From: Acidobacteriota bacterium
GTDB lineage: Bacteria; Acidobacteriota; Terriglobia; Terriglobales; Acidobacteriaceae
NCBI GenBank assembly: GCA_013289685.1
Contig: JABCZL010000004.1
Location: forward strand, 124,001 to 188,000
DNA: 64,000 nt
Direction of reading: 5' to 3'
Positions within the stretch are counted from its first letter, which is position 1. The number at the start of each line of letters is the position of its first letter. Positions 41,808 through 51,863 of the stretch are shown here, piece after piece. Below the pieces are notes generated by a model. That model did no database searches and was not told the DNA's origin. It saw only the letters and a list, made by a program, of their open reading frames with translations. The translations under genes were made by a program, and so were the position numbers.

Positions 41808-43124
41808 TCAGGGCAGGGCCCTCGTACCCACCGCCTGGCGCAACTGCTCCAAAGCGAGCAAGTATGCAGCCAGCGCCTGACGATAGGCAAGCTGAGTCGC
41901 GCGATAGTTGCGCTCGGCGTCCAGAAAATTGAGCAGGCTGAGGCCTCCGTGGCGGTAAGCGTATTCGCTGATATCGCGTGACCGCGTGGCCACGTCCAGA
42001 TACGTGGAAATATACAGCGACACCACTTTGTCGTTGGTGCGAAGGCCCTGATAAGCGTCGTAAACGTCGGTGAGGGCCTGACCGTTTGTGGCTTTCTCTA
42101 TTTCCTGCGCCTGGGTGATGGCGATTCGCGCCTTTGCGATTTCGCCCTGGTTGCGGTTAAAAATCGGCAGCGGAATGCTGCCGTAAAGCGTGGCGGCGTT
42201 GATTCCGTTGACGTGCGAATAGTTACCTTGAACGGTCACATCTTGTTTGCCATTCGCCTTTTGCAACACCAATTGGCTGTTCGCAGCGATCACACCTTGC
42301 TGTGCTGCGCGCAGGTCTGGGCGATACTGCAGCGCTTTCAGTTGCAAGTCCTCAAGATTGCCCTTCACTGGTTGGTATTCGAAGGGGCCGGCAACGTCGT
42401 AATTCTGAGCCACGGATTCGTATCCCAGCAGCTGTCGCAGGTCCGACAGCGCCTGGACCCGGGCCAGCTGCGCCTGCTCGAGGTCGCTTTCGAATTGCAG
42501 CAACTGCAGCTTGATCATCAGGTAGTCGTTCTCACTGAGGCCGCCGGCCTTGTATTGGTGCTCGCTGATGTCGACCGTCTCCTGAAAACTCTTCAGGTCC
42601 TTCTGGGCGAGCTCGAGCGTCGATTCCGCGAGCTGCACGTTGTAAAACAAGGCCGCAACCTGAAAGGTAAGACCGCGCCCGTTATCGGCCACCAGCGAAC
42701 GCGTCTGGGCAGTGATGTCTCTCTGGGCCTGCAGGCGGGCATGGCGCTTTCCGCCACGTTCGATCAGGTAGCTAAGGCCGATGTCCCCTTCGGTGTTGTT
42801 CTTCAGATAATCGTTGGTAGACTGTCCGCCGTAGATGCCAGGATTTTGCTTGGCAGGCGAACCGAGAGGCAGATACTCCCAGTCCGCAAAGAGCGAGGGG
42901 TTGGGTCGCAGGCCTTGCGTGATTTCTTCGGCTTGGCTCTGCTGGATCGTCGTTACCATCGCCAGCATGTTGTGGTTGTGCTGGAGCGCCATTTGGACGG
43001 CTTCGTCGAGCGTGATCATGGTCGGCCCGTTGCTTTGGGCGAACGCCGGACCAGTCAGCGCGCACGCCAGAATTGCGGTCACGACATGGGCGCCGATCTT
43101 CCGGAGCAGGGCAGAACTATTCAA
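41808..43124 (-). CDS. TolC-family outer-membrane efflux protein (CzcC/CusC-like)
   Basis: A 438-aa protein from TTG 43124, which overlaps the pump's stop and has GGAGG 6 nt upstream; this start gives a clean signal peptide ending AFAQS. Two outer-membrane-efflux repeats are visible (TLDEAVQMALQHNHNMLAMV and LQLKALQYRPDLRAAQQGV), each followed by a long helical stretch. It forms the outer channel of the RND pump encoded just upstream. A longer frame to 43196 only overlaps the pump gene. Confidence 0.85.
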   Translation of the reverse strand: MNSSALLRKIGAHVVTAILACALTGPAFAQSNGPTMITLDEAVQMALQHNHNMLAMVTTIQQSQAEEITQGLRPNPSLFADWEYLPLGSPAKQNPGIYGGQSTNDYLKNNTEGDIGLSYLIERGGKRHARLQAQRDITAQTRSLVADNGRGLTFQVAALFYNVQLAESTLELAQKDLKSFQETVDISEHQYKAGGLSENDYLMIKLQLLQFESDLEQAQLARVQALSDLRQLLGYESVAQNYDVAGPFEYQPVKGNLEDLQLKALQYRPDLRAAQQGVIAANSQLVLQKANGKQDVTVQGNYSHVNGINAATLYGSIPLPIFNRNQGEIAKARIAITQAQEIEKATNGQALTDVYDAYQGLRTNDKVVSLYISTYLDVATRSRDISEYAYRHGGLSLLNFLDAERNYRATQLAYRQALAAYLLALEQLRQAVGTRALP

Positions 43125-46100
43125 GGGCGGCCTCCGGTTCCGGAAGTTGATCGCCGTCTCGCGCGATCCAGACATAAAACGTGGGGAGAAGAACAATGCT
43201 TAGTAGAAGGTCGGAAATCAGTCCGCCCACAATCACAATCGCGAAAGGCCGTTGCGAATCCGATCCAATGTCATGCGACAGGGCCGCAGGCAGGAGTCCA
43301 AGAGTCGCCACCAGCATGGTCATCATGATGGGCCGAAGCCTCAGGACTGCGCCTTCGACTGCGGCATCCGGGATCGAATAACCCCGGGCGCGCAACTGGT
43401 TGATGTATTCCAGCATGATGACGCCGGTTTGCACCGACACACCGAACAGCGCGAGCATGCCTACGCCCGAGGACACGCTGAGGTAAGTTCCAGTGATCAC
43501 CAGTGCCAGGAAGCCTCCGACGCGAGCGAGGCCGACGTTCAACAGAATGAGCAGCGCCCATTTGTACGAGCGAAACATGGTGTAGAGAATGATGAAGATG
43601 ACCAGGATCGTCAGCGGAACAATGAGCGCCAGCCGGGCCTCCGCGCGTTTCTCGCTCTCGTATTCGCCGGACCAGCCAAGGCTGTAGCCCGGCGGCAGCT
43701 TCACTTTTTTGCCGATCTGTTTAATCGCGTCTTCGACGGTGGTGCCCAGGTCGCGGCCTCTCACATTGAACGTCACCGCAACGTACCGCGTGTTGCCTTC
43801 GCGGAAGATGTCATACGCGCCGTCCTTGACTTCTACGCTGGTTAGCTGCGCCAGAGACACGCGCTCGCCTGTGGGAGAGAGCAGACGAACCCTCTCAATA
43901 GCCTGCTGCGTATTGCGGTACGGGGCCTGGTAGCGAACCACCACGTCGTAGCGCTGCTCGCCGATCAGCACCTGACTCACCGCGTTACCTCCAACGGCGG
44001 TCTGGACGGCATCTTGTATATCGGCCACATTGATTCCAAAACGAGCGGCCAGACGGCGGTCGATCGTCAAGTCGAGATTGGGCTGGCCGAAATCGCGCAG
44101 GAGCTTGACGTCATGCATGCCCGAGATGTTGGACATGACGGCGGTGACTTCTTCGCCCTTTTGCTCCAGAAGTTTCAGGTCGTCCCCGAAAATCTTGAGC
44201 GCGAGTGAGCCCTTGGTACCGGTCATGGTTTCACCGACGTTGTCTTCGATGGGCTGGGAGAAGTTCCAGATCGCGCCGGGATATTTTTCCAGCGCGCGGT
44301 TCATGGCGGCGATCAGCTCCTCTTTGTTTTTGTGAAATACAGGGCGCCATTGGTCGTGCGGCTTCAAGTCGACGAAATATTCGGTATTGCCGAATCCGCC
44401 AGTGTCGGTTCCGTCGTCGGGGCGGCCGGTCTGCGACACGACTGTTTTCACCTCCGGGAACGATGCGAAAACATAGCGCGCGTTGGTGGTGAACTTTTCG
44501 CCTTCCGAAAGACTTGTGCTGTTGGCCAGAGTGCCGCGCGCCCAGATGGCGCCCTCGTCGAGGTGAGGCAAGAACTCCGCGCCAATGACGCCGCCAAACC
44601 CCAGGTAAAGCGTTCCGGCCAAGGCGGCGATGCCAATTCCCGCCACGACCTTGCGATGCTGAACCGCCCAGCGCAGTCGCTCGCGATAGCGCTCAGTCAG
44701 ATAATCCATTACCCGGTTGCGCCGCTCGTGCACGCCTTTGCGAAAAAATATTCCAGCAAGCACGGGTGCGACCAGAACCGAAAACGTCATCGCGCCCAGA
44801 AGAGCGAGCGCAACGGTCCAGGCCATGGGCCGGAAGAGCCGGCCCTCCACACGTTGCAGAGTGAAGATCGGCATGTAGGCGGTGATGATGATGGCGATCG
44901 CATAAAAGACCGGCCGCTGTACCTCATGCGCAGCTTCGCGGATCGCCTCCGCCGGTGTTTTCTTACTTCCCGATCCATGCCCGTTGTTCAAGCGGCTCAT
45001 ATGTCGAACGATGTTCTCAACCATGACCACCGCACCATCCACCACCATGCCGAAATCAAGCGCGCCCAGGGAGAGGAGATTCGCGGGAATGTGGCTTAAG
45101 TCAAGCCAGATCGAGGCAAAGAGCAGAGAGAACGGGATGGTAAGCGCGACGATGAGAGCGGCACGAACGTTCAACAAAAAAAGAAAGAGAATGATGCTGA
45201 CCAAAATCATGCCCTCGGCCAGGTTGTGCATCACCGTGTGAAGCGTGAAATGGAGCAAGTCGCTGCGATCGAGCATGGGCACGACCTTCACGCCGGGAGG
45301 CAGAAGTCCGTTGTTGAGTTCGTCCACTTTGTTGTGAATCGCATCGAGCGTGGGCTGTTCCTCTGCGCCCTTACGCATCAGCACGGCGCCCTGAATTACG
45401 TCGGGCTCGTCGATGATGCGCCCGTCCTCCATGTGATTGGCGCGGGCCATGTGGCCCAGCCGGATTTTCGGACCTTGCGTTACTTCTGCGATGTCTTTCA
45501 CGCGCAGGGCCGTCCCGGTTTGAGTTTTGAGGACGGTCTCCTGAATGTCGCGAACGCTGGAGAATAGGCCGAGCGCACGGACGTTCATCTGCTGCATGCC
45601 GACTTCAACGAAGCTGCCACCGGCATTGATGTTGTTGTTGGCGAGCTGCTGCTCCACCTGGCCGATGCTTAATCCGTAGGAGACCAGCTTGCCGGGATCG
45701 ACGCGCACCTGGTATTCGCGCACCGTGCCACCGAAGTCGGACACATCCACGACATTGGGAACGGACTTGAACTGCTTGAGCAGAACCCAGTCTTCGAGCG
45801 ACCTGAGTTCCATCAAGTCATAGCGCGGATTCGTGCTGCGCAGCGTGTACCAGTAAATCTGCCCGGTGGTGCTCCAGTCGGTGCCAATTTGCGGCTGCAG
45901 GTTCTGCCCCGGCGGGAGGTTAACCTGGGTTAACCGTTCGAGCACTTTCTGCCGGTTCCAGTCGTTGACCGACGTGTCGTCGAAGATCATGATCACGTAC
46001 GACAGACCGAAAATCGATTCGGACCGCAGAAAGGTCATGTGCGGCATGCCCGACATTTGTATCTCGATCGGGATCGTGACCTGCTGTTCGACCTCCTCGG

Positions 46101-46272
46101 CGGAGCGCCCCGGCCACTGCGTAATCACGGTGACATAGTTGTCGGCAATATCGGGATAGGCTTCGACCGGGAGATTGTGGAACGAAATCGCGCCCCAACC
46201 GGCCAGCAGGACCGCAATGGCCAGCACAACGAATTTGTTGTTCAGCGCAAAATCTACGAGGGCCCGAATCAT
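43117..46272 (-). CDS. Heavy-metal efflux RND pump (CzcA/CusA family), 1051 aa
   Basis: The inner-membrane proton-driven pump of a tripartite metal exporter. It opens with MIRALVDFALNNKFVVLAIA and PVEAYPDIADNYVTVITQWP, and TM4 carries SLGALDFGMVVDGAVVMVEN, the CzcA-type motif with acidic residues for proton transfer. Two large periplasmic loops and 12 membrane segments are present. The metal is not clear; the CusA methionine relay is not obvious, so divalent cations (Co/Zn/Cd or Ni) are as likely as Cu. It lies between the adaptor gene and the TolC gene. Confidence 0.88.
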   Translation of the reverse strand: MIRALVDFALNNKFVVLAIAVLLAGWGAISFHNLPVEAYPDIADNYVTVITQWPGRSAEEVEQQVTIPIEIQMSGMPHMTFLRSESIFGLSYVIMIFDDTSVNDWNRQKVLERLTQVNLPPGQNLQPQIGTDWSTTGQIYWYTLRSTNPRYDLMELRSLEDWVLLKQFKSVPNVVDVSDFGGTVREYQVRVDPGKLVSYGLSIGQVEQQLANNNINAGGSFVEVGMQQMNVRALGLFSSVRDIQETVLKTQTGTALRVKDIAEVTQGPKIRLGHMARANHMEDGRIIDEPDVIQGAVLMRKGAEEQPTLDAIHNKVDELNNGLLPPGVKVVPMLDRSDLLHFTLHTVMHNLAEGMILVSIILFLFLLNVRAALIVALTIPFSLLFASIWLDLSHIPANLLSLGALDFGMVVDGAVVMVENIVRHMSRLNNGHGSGSKKTPAEAIREAAHEVQRPVFYAIAIIITAYMPIFTLQRVEGRLFRPMAWTVALALLGAMTFSVLVAPVLAGIFFRKGVHERRNRVMDYLTERYRERLRWAVQHRKVVAGIGIAALAGTLYLGFGGVIGAEFLPHLDEGAIWARGTLANSTSLSEGEKFTTNARYVFASFPEVKTVVSQTGRPDDGTDTGGFGNTEYFVDLKPHDQWRPVFHKNKEELIAAMNRALEKYPGAIWNFSQPIEDNVGETMTGTKGSLALKIFGDDLKLLEQKGEEVTAVMSNISGMHDVKLLRDFGQPNLDLTIDRRLAARFGINVADIQDAVQTAVGGNAVSQVLIGEQRYDVVVRYQAPYRNTQQAIERVRLLSPTGERVSLAQLTSVEVKDGAYDIFREGNTRYVAVTFNVRGRDLGTTVEDAIKQIGKKVKLPPGYSLGWSGEYESEKRAEARLALIVPLTILVIFIILYTMFRSYKWALLILLNVGLARVGGFLALVITGTYLSVSSGVGMLALFGVSVQTGVIMLEYINQLRARGYSIPDAAVEGAVLRLRPIMMTMLVATLGLLPAALSHDIGSDSQRPFAIVIVGGLISDLLLSIVLLPTFYVWIARDGDQLPEPEAALE

Positions 46273-46386
46273 TCCTTGTTCTGTCCTCTTTGCCGATGCG
46301 CCGGCTCAACCGCTCCTGACGGCCGCTGCTCTGGGATGTCACTCGTAAGCCGTACTCGCGAGGCCGGATGCGATTGCTTCATCCGT

Positions 46387-47565
46387 TTATTGAGCGAGCA
46401 CGTGGTCCAAAACCAGCGCGTTCGTAACCACTTGCTGCCCTGGTTTGAGTCCTGATTTGATTTCCTGCAAGTTCGTGTTTTCGCTCAGCACGTCTCCGCT
46501 GACGACTTCCACACGGCGAAACTTTTTGTCGGGGGCGGGAACGAAGACAAAATCGCGGTCGTGCATGCGCAGCACCGCAGACGCTGGGACAATCGTATGC
46601 ATCTCTGTGGTTTGACCGCGGAATGTAGCTCTCGCGAACATGCCGAGCCTCATCATTCCCGGATTCTCCACTTCAATGCGAACCTTGGCCGTACGAATGC
46701 TTGGGTCGAGGACGGCTCCAATGTTGCTGACCTTCCCCTTGAACGGCCGGCCGGGATACGCGTTCAGAATGATCTCCGCAGCGTCGCCGAGCCGGACATT
46801 CGGCAGGTCGTTCTCGTAGACGTCACAGACGATCCAGACCGTCGAGATATCAGAAATCGTAAACGGGCTCGGCGATGAGTAGGCCTGCACGGCCGCGGCG
46901 TTGGTTACTTCCTGGTCGGTGATCACCCCCGAGGTGGGCGCAACGATGTCCACGATGCCCATGGGCTTGTCGGGATCGTTGCCCAGCAGACGCAGATGCT
47001 CGGTCGTAGTCGCGAGAGTGATCTTGGCGTCCTCCGCGGCGTCTTGCGCGACCTCAAGGTCTTGCTGTGCGATTGCGCCGTGGGCATACAGGTCCACAGC
47101 TCGATTCAACTGCTTGCGCGCGAGAAGTTCATCGGCGACGGCTTTGCGATAGGCGTCGAAGCCGCCGGCCACATCGTCGCTGCGAATGGTAAGCAACAGC
47201 TGACCTTTTTTCACGGTGTCGCCGAGTCGCGCGTGAATGGCCACGACGCGCCCAGAAGCAAGCGAGACCACCGGGACATTGCGCGCGACATCAGGCGTGA
47301 CCGTCCCCGTGACCACCAACTCAGAAGTTGTGGAACGCTCTGCTGCGGCCGCGAGTGGAAACTGCTCGGGATGGTCCACCGTGAACAGGCTGGGGTCTGC
47401 TCCAGGCACGATGTTCGCGGGCGGCGGCGCTTCTGCTGCTGGGTCGGCTTTCGCAGTACAACCCACCAGTGCCAGCAGGCCCGATAAACCGAGAACAAAG
47501 AAAAAACGGAGCAGTCCCGCAGCTGGTCCCAACTGTCGAGCGCTGCTCCGATTCATGTCACGCAT
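46387..47565 (-). CDS. RND periplasmic adaptor lipoprotein (CzcB/CusB-like)
   Basis: A 392-aa membrane-fusion protein. The N-terminus has a hydrophobic run ending LLALVGC, a lipobox, so Cys is probably lipidated. The lipoyl/hairpin/barrel order is visible: ASGRVVAIHARLGDTVKKGQ, a helical hairpin (about 145-195), then VDIVAPTSGVITDQEVTNAA. It links the pump to TolC. AAGGAG lies 14 nt before ATG 47565; GTG 47577 and ATG 47556 are other possible starts. The gene sits 114 bp upstream of the pump gene. Confidence 0.85.
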   Translation of the reverse strand: MRDMNRSSARQLGPAAGLLRFFFVLGLSGLLALVGCTAKADPAAEAPPPANIVPGADPSLFTVDHPEQFPLAAAAERSTTSELVVTGTVTPDVARNVPVVSLASGRVVAIHARLGDTVKKGQLLLTIRSDDVAGGFDAYRKAVADELLARKQLNRAVDLYAHGAIAQQDLEVAQDAAEDAKITLATTTEHLRLLGNDPDKPMGIVDIVAPTSGVITDQEVTNAAAVQAYSSPSPFTISDISTVWIVCDVYENDLPNVRLGDAAEIILNAYPGRPFKGKVSNIGAVLDPSIRTAKVRIEVENPGMMRLGMFARATFRGQTTEMHTIVPASAVLRMHDRDFVFVPAPDKKFRRVEVVSGDVLSENTNLQEIKSGLKPGQQVVTNALVLDHVLAQ

Positions 47566-47596
47566 GGCCGTCGTCACATCTCCTTCGTCGCGTCGA

Positions 47597-49489
47597 CTAG
47601 AACTTCACCATAATGGCCATTCGGAGGCTGGGCTCATCCTTGCGCAGATCCGGGGTCCAAAGTCCACCGTGTGTGGTGGTCGTCGCGCTGCAAGCCGCTT
47701 GCGCAGCACCTAGATTTGCGCCTACTGGGTCGAAGGGATTGCTGGGGTTTGGCGCCCACCCGATCCCGGTCGAGCTTCCGTCGTTGCAAGCATAGAACTG
47801 TGGAGCTCCATTGTTGCCGCCCGGAGGAGTGATCCCACCTCGACCGGTGTAATACGGCTGCTTGGCGGTCCGATAACCGAACTCCCAGAGGAAACTGATG
47901 TACTGCTTGGGCATCCACATGAACGTCGCCGAAGTATCCCACGCTTTGAACGGCAACCCCGGAGATCCCGGGAAGTAGGCTGATCCGGAGATCGCATCCG
48001 CTCCATTGATTGGCTGAAGCAGGGTCAAGTAGCGGCCTGGATTGTCCAACACACCACCACCGAGTGTGATTGCGTACAGATCCTTTTTGAACCACGTTCG
48101 GTCGTACAACATCCACCCCGCGAAGCTCTGCTTTGGCCCGCCCTTTGGCGAACCAGACGGGTTGGTAGTGAGTGGCTCATTCTTATGGCAACTCACACCG
48201 CCGCCATATTCGCAGCCCAGATCGCCGGTGAGCGAAAAGGCCATCTTGTCCACGAACTTGGTCGGGTTGTCGTAATACTTAATCTCGATGCTGTCGTCGG
48301 TGTGGATGCGGGATCGGCCCAGCGGAACATTTCCGGTCCACAGCGTGTCCTCGCCCATGCCGTAGTTGTTGAAGACCATGGAAACCCACGGCTTCGGACG
48401 CCATAGAATCTGCCCTCCGAGCCCAGGCTTCGTGCCGTATCTGCCGTACGACTGCCACCCGTTGATGATCCAGGGCTCAATCTTCAGTTTGTCGGTGGGG
48501 AACCACTGAATGCGCAGTCCGTTGAAGAACCACGGAGTGTTGGACGAAACATAGGACGGCTGGTAGGCCCAGTTATCGAAGTTGTAGTAGCTGAAAAGTC
48601 CAATGTAAGAAACAAAAATTCCCGCATCGACGTTGAGCCCGTGATTCACATTGAAGTGATACCCGCCGTACGCTTCAGCAAAATATTTGTAAGCACCACG
48701 CAGGTCCCATTGGCCGCGTCCTGGACTGGCGTCGTTTCTTGGCGTGGTGACTCCAAACATGCCTCCCAGGGTCAAGACCCGGCCACGAACGTTCTGCCAG
48801 TGGAAGTCGCCGCCGAAACTGATCTGCTCGACCTGGATTTCGTTCGACCGGAAGATTTCGGTCGAGCCGCCCAGAGTGTCATCCTTGGGATGGTTGAAGC
48901 TGAATATGTAGTCAGTATCAAATCTGATTTCCGGCGTGAAGAACTTCGAGTCCCACACCGCGTCTTTGTTGCGCGGATTACCGTTCAGCCAGGTCCAGTC
49001 GGCATAGGCAAAGGGAACAGAGGGCTCCGGCTTTTCGGGTGGGTGTGGAAGCCCCGTACGCGCTTCCTGCTCCACCGGGACGACCGGAGTCGCGGCGGCA
49101 CTGATGGCGGGTGTAGGCTCCGGTGCTTTCGCCGCTGGTGCTATCGCGGGTGCAGGCGCCGCGCCGGGTGTCACATGATTCATTAGTGCTGCTTTGAGTT
49201 CTTCGATTTCCGCCTGCATGGCGGCGAGTTGCTTCGCAACCGCAGGAGACATTTCCGGATCTGGCACGGCCGTTGGCCCGCTGGACGCTGGTTTGCTGGT
49301 CGTGCCGGCGTCGCTGGCCGCCCCACTGGCGGGCAGTTCATGCAGCGCGGCCACCGTGGTCTGAGGACGCGGCTGGGGCTGAGTCTGAGCGTCACAGCGC
49401 GGTGCTGGAACAAAGACAGAAACAATCCCCAGAGCGAAAGGTAGACTTGCGGCGGCGAACGTCTTGTGCGAATGAATTCTCATAGTCAT
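47597..49489 (-). CDS. Outer-membrane beta-barrel protein (BBP2/porin-like), 630 aa
   Basis: A signal peptide (about 1-35) is followed by a Pro/Ala-rich region with a short coiled coil (AVAKQLAAMQAEIEELKAAL), as in other porins that bind peptidoglycan or trimerise, then a long beta-barrel with alternating strands and a C-terminal Phe (AIMVKF). It resembles the OmpL-like BBP2 group. It is the first gene of the RND operon and ends 20-30 bp before the adaptor gene, so it may supply a metal- or solute-specific pore. Start ATG 49489 has AGGAG upstream. Confidence 0.75.
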   Translation of the reverse strand: MTMRIHSHKTFAAASLPFALGIVSVFVPAPRCDAQTQPQPRPQTTVAALHELPASGAASDAGTTSKPASSGPTAVPDPEMSPAVAKQLAAMQAEIEELKAALMNHVTPGAAPAPAIAPAAKAPEPTPAISAAATPVVPVEQEARTGLPHPPEKPEPSVPFAYADWTWLNGNPRNKDAVWDSKFFTPEIRFDTDYIFSFNHPKDDTLGGSTEIFRSNEIQVEQISFGGDFHWQNVRGRVLTLGGMFGVTTPRNDASPGRGQWDLRGAYKYFAEAYGGYHFNVNHGLNVDAGIFVSYIGLFSYYNFDNWAYQPSYVSSNTPWFFNGLRIQWFPTDKLKIEPWIINGWQSYGRYGTKPGLGGQILWRPKPWVSMVFNNYGMGEDTLWTGNVPLGRSRIHTDDSIEIKYYDNPTKFVDKMAFSLTGDLGCEYGGGVSCHKNEPLTTNPSGSPKGGPKQSFAGWMLYDRTWFKKDLYAITLGGGVLDNPGRYLTLLQPINGADAISGSAYFPGSPGLPFKAWDTSATFMWMPKQYISFLWEFGYRTAKQPYYTGRGGITPPGGNNGAPQFYACNDGSSTGIGWAPNPSNPFDPVGANLGAAQAACSATTTTHGGLWTPDLRKDEPSLRMAIMVKF

Positions 49490-49979
49490 CACGCCCGATC
49501 TCCTGCTGATTTAAAGTTTGTTTGCATTTCGCAGAACCGAAGATCTCAAGTCCGCGAAATAGCATTCGTTGTTCCCCACTGCATTCGCCTCTGGGGTAAA
49601 GGCAATTACATCGAGAAAGCCGTAAAGATCGCGTAAAGCAATCGTATAGAGTGCATAAAGCTCCGCAAGGCAATGCCCGCTCGATGCGACGTTGCTGACC
49701 TGATGTTGCTGAACGACCGATCTGCTAGTTGGAGAACGATACAGGGCAGGGCGTGAAGAATCCGTGAAGACGAGCATTCATAATTTGGTTGGGTTGGATA
49801 AGCGTTTCCTATGGCCGTCGAGGAAATTGTTTGATGACTTCCCCGCACCCGTTTAAGGCTGTATAGCTTACTCTGGCTGCGTCGGTCGCCCAGGATTCAT
49901 AGATTCAAGCGATCTCGCCACTTGTGGGGAGCGGTGGTTAGCGGAGGGGCTCGTTGGGGTAAATATTTTGTTCCGCGCC
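49490..49979. other. Intergenic region upstream of the RND operon
   Basis: About 490 bp. It should hold the promoter of the minus-strand efflux operon and the end of the GloVer-repeat gene. No gene or clear operator seen; several short open frames lack ribosome sites and motifs. Confidence 0.35.
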
Positions 49980-51755
49980 TCACTGCACCTGCAGCGTTGC
50001 GCTCGTGGAACGCACGAGCGAACCCGTCGCTGCGCTCGACGTCCCGGTTACCGTGATGGTGTATGCACCGGCGGGCGTGCCTCGGTTGCCGCTACTGGTG
50101 CTACCCCCGCCGCAAGCCGCCAGGGACGCTACGCCCATGTATAGCGCGCAGCCGAGCAAGATCGTTTTGATCCTTCGCTGCTTCGAGCCGAGGCTTCCGA
50201 TGCCCACCAGCCCCAGGACCGGCAGCCACAGGGCACAAGAGAGCTCCTTACCTGAAAGGGAAGTCGCGCGTGCGCTCGTACCCGAGGTGGTGACCGTGAC
50301 CGTGGCTGGGGTGCCGGGTGTCGCGTTGACCGAGCATTGTGGCGCTTGCGCTGGCGTCGGCGACACCGCGCACGCGAACCTCACGGTGTCGTTGAATCCG
50401 CTGACCGCAATGAGATCTACCGACGCAGATGCCGATCCGCCCGCTGGCATGCTCGCCGGCGTCAGCGTGAAGGCGCCCACGGCGAAATCCGGCGGTGTCG
50501 TCAGCTTGAACACGGTGCCTTTGCCGTTGGCGCCATAGTAGGTCGTGCCGTACAGGTTGCCGGCTGCATCTTGCACCAGGTCTCCGCTCGCTTGGATGTC
50601 GAGACCCGTGAAGGTATACAAAACGGACTCCTTGCCCGTGGAATCCAGCTTGAGGACCAGGCCAGTAACCATGCCATAGAAATTTCCGGCGGCATCCCGT
50701 ACAAGACCGGAAATGGGGAACCCTGCGTCACCAGCTCCACCGAAAGAGTGGATCACGGTTTCTTTCCCGGCAGGGGTCAGTTGAAAGAATGTGCCGCAAG
50801 TAATTCCCGGGAGGACTTGCGGGGCACACACGACAGTACCCCCGGCGTTGGTGGTCCCATAGAGATTGCCTGCCGGATCCAGGATCAGGCTGGACTCCGG
50901 AATGTCGCCGTCGGGCCCGCCGTCTCCACCCTTGAACGAGTAGAACGTGCTGACCTGGCCGGTCGTATCCACCTTGAAAACGGTGCCACATTCGCCGAAC
51001 CAATCGGATGGACAGTCCATCAGGCCACCGGTTTTGGTGGCTCCGTATAGATTACCGGCCTGGTCTTGCACGACGCCGCCGAGCGGCCAGGCGCCATCCA
51101 CTTTTTCGAAGTTGTGCACGACACTTTCGATGCCACTCGCGTCCACCTTGAACACGGTGCCGCAACCGACGTCGACCAGCTGTCCATTGGGTGGCATGGG
51201 GATCTTGCACCCCTGCCTGCCGCCCTCTTGGGTGCTGCCCCAAAGAGAGCCAGAGCTGTCCAAGGCCAGCGGTCCTGCGGGATAAAAGCCATCGGGGCCA
51301 TTCGAACCAAAGCGGTGCAGCACTGTCTCCCCTCCGCTCGGGTCCAGCTTGAACACGATGCCACAACCCGAGCCTGGTTGGTCGCTCCAGCAGAGGGTGC
51401 TGGTACCACCGAGGTCGGTTGCCCCATACAGATTCCCGGCCGCGTCCCGTATTACCCCACTGAGGGGTTCGCTTCCGTCCGGCGGGCCCGCGAAGCTGTG
51501 GAACACGGATTCGTTGCCGCTAGCATCCACCTTGAACACGGACCCGTAGCCGTTGGTTCCGCCGATGGTGGTCGTGCCATAGAGGATGCCCGCCGGGTCG
51601 AGCAGCAGCCTCCCATACGGCCTCTCGCCGTCGGGTACTCCGGTAAACGTGTGGAGGACGGTGAGAGTTTGCGTCTGCGCCGGCAGAGTGGAGGCCAGCG
51701 CCAGCACGGTGATCAGCAGCATGCCAGCGCCGGATGTACGTTTTGCGAGCTTCAT
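49980..51755 (-). CDS. Secreted GloVer-repeat (choice-of-anchor tandem repeat) protein, 591 aa
   Basis: A signal peptide (about 1-27) is followed by about ten repeats of 40-60 residues with the core DAAGNLYGATxxGG and GTVFKL, the Gloeo/Verruco repeat that folds as a beta-propeller-like structure. Near the C-terminus a hydrophobic stretch (ALWLPVLGLVGIG) and a second one ending SLAACGGG lie before a Ser/Thr-rich tail. This is a surface or secreted protein of unknown role; many Acidobacteria have dozens. AGGAC precedes the ATG. Confidence 0.8.
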   Translation of the reverse strand: MKLAKRTSGAGMLLITVLALASTLPAQTQTLTVLHTFTGVPDGERPYGRLLLDPAGILYGTTTIGGTNGYGSVFKVDASGNESVFHSFAGPPDGSEPLSGVIRDAAGNLYGATDLGGTSTLCWSDQPGSGCGIVFKLDPSGGETVLHRFGSNGPDGFYPAGPLALDSSGSLWGSTQEGGRQGCKIPMPPNGQLVDVGCGTVFKVDASGIESVVHNFEKVDGAWPLGGVVQDQAGNLYGATKTGGLMDCPSDWFGECGTVFKVDTTGQVSTFYSFKGGDGGPDGDIPESSLILDPAGNLYGTTNAGGTVVCAPQVLPGITCGTFFQLTPAGKETVIHSFGGAGDAGFPISGLVRDAAGNFYGMVTGLVLKLDSTGKESVLYTFTGLDIQASGDLVQDAAGNLYGTTYYGANGKGTVFKLTTPPDFAVGAFTLTPASMPAGGSASASVDLIAVSGFNDTVRFACAVSPTPAQAPQCSVNATPGTPATVTVTTSGTSARATSLSGKELSCALWLPVLGLVGIGSLGSKQRRIKTILLGCALYMGVASLAACGGGSTSSGNRGTPAGAYTITVTGTSSAATGSLVRSTSATLQVQ

Positions 51756-51863
51756 CGTCTCGTCCTTTGTTGCTCTCTACCGTTTCTTCAACCTATCGGC
51801 TCGATGATTGTCGGCCGTGCATGCTCGACCGATTCCACCGTCTTCTGCGTTTGCCGGTCGCGA

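Noticed and set aside
42213-43328. Plus-strand open frame of 371 codons
   Set aside because: Antisense to the TolC and RND pump genes, with low-complexity residue use typical of a GC-rich shadow frame.
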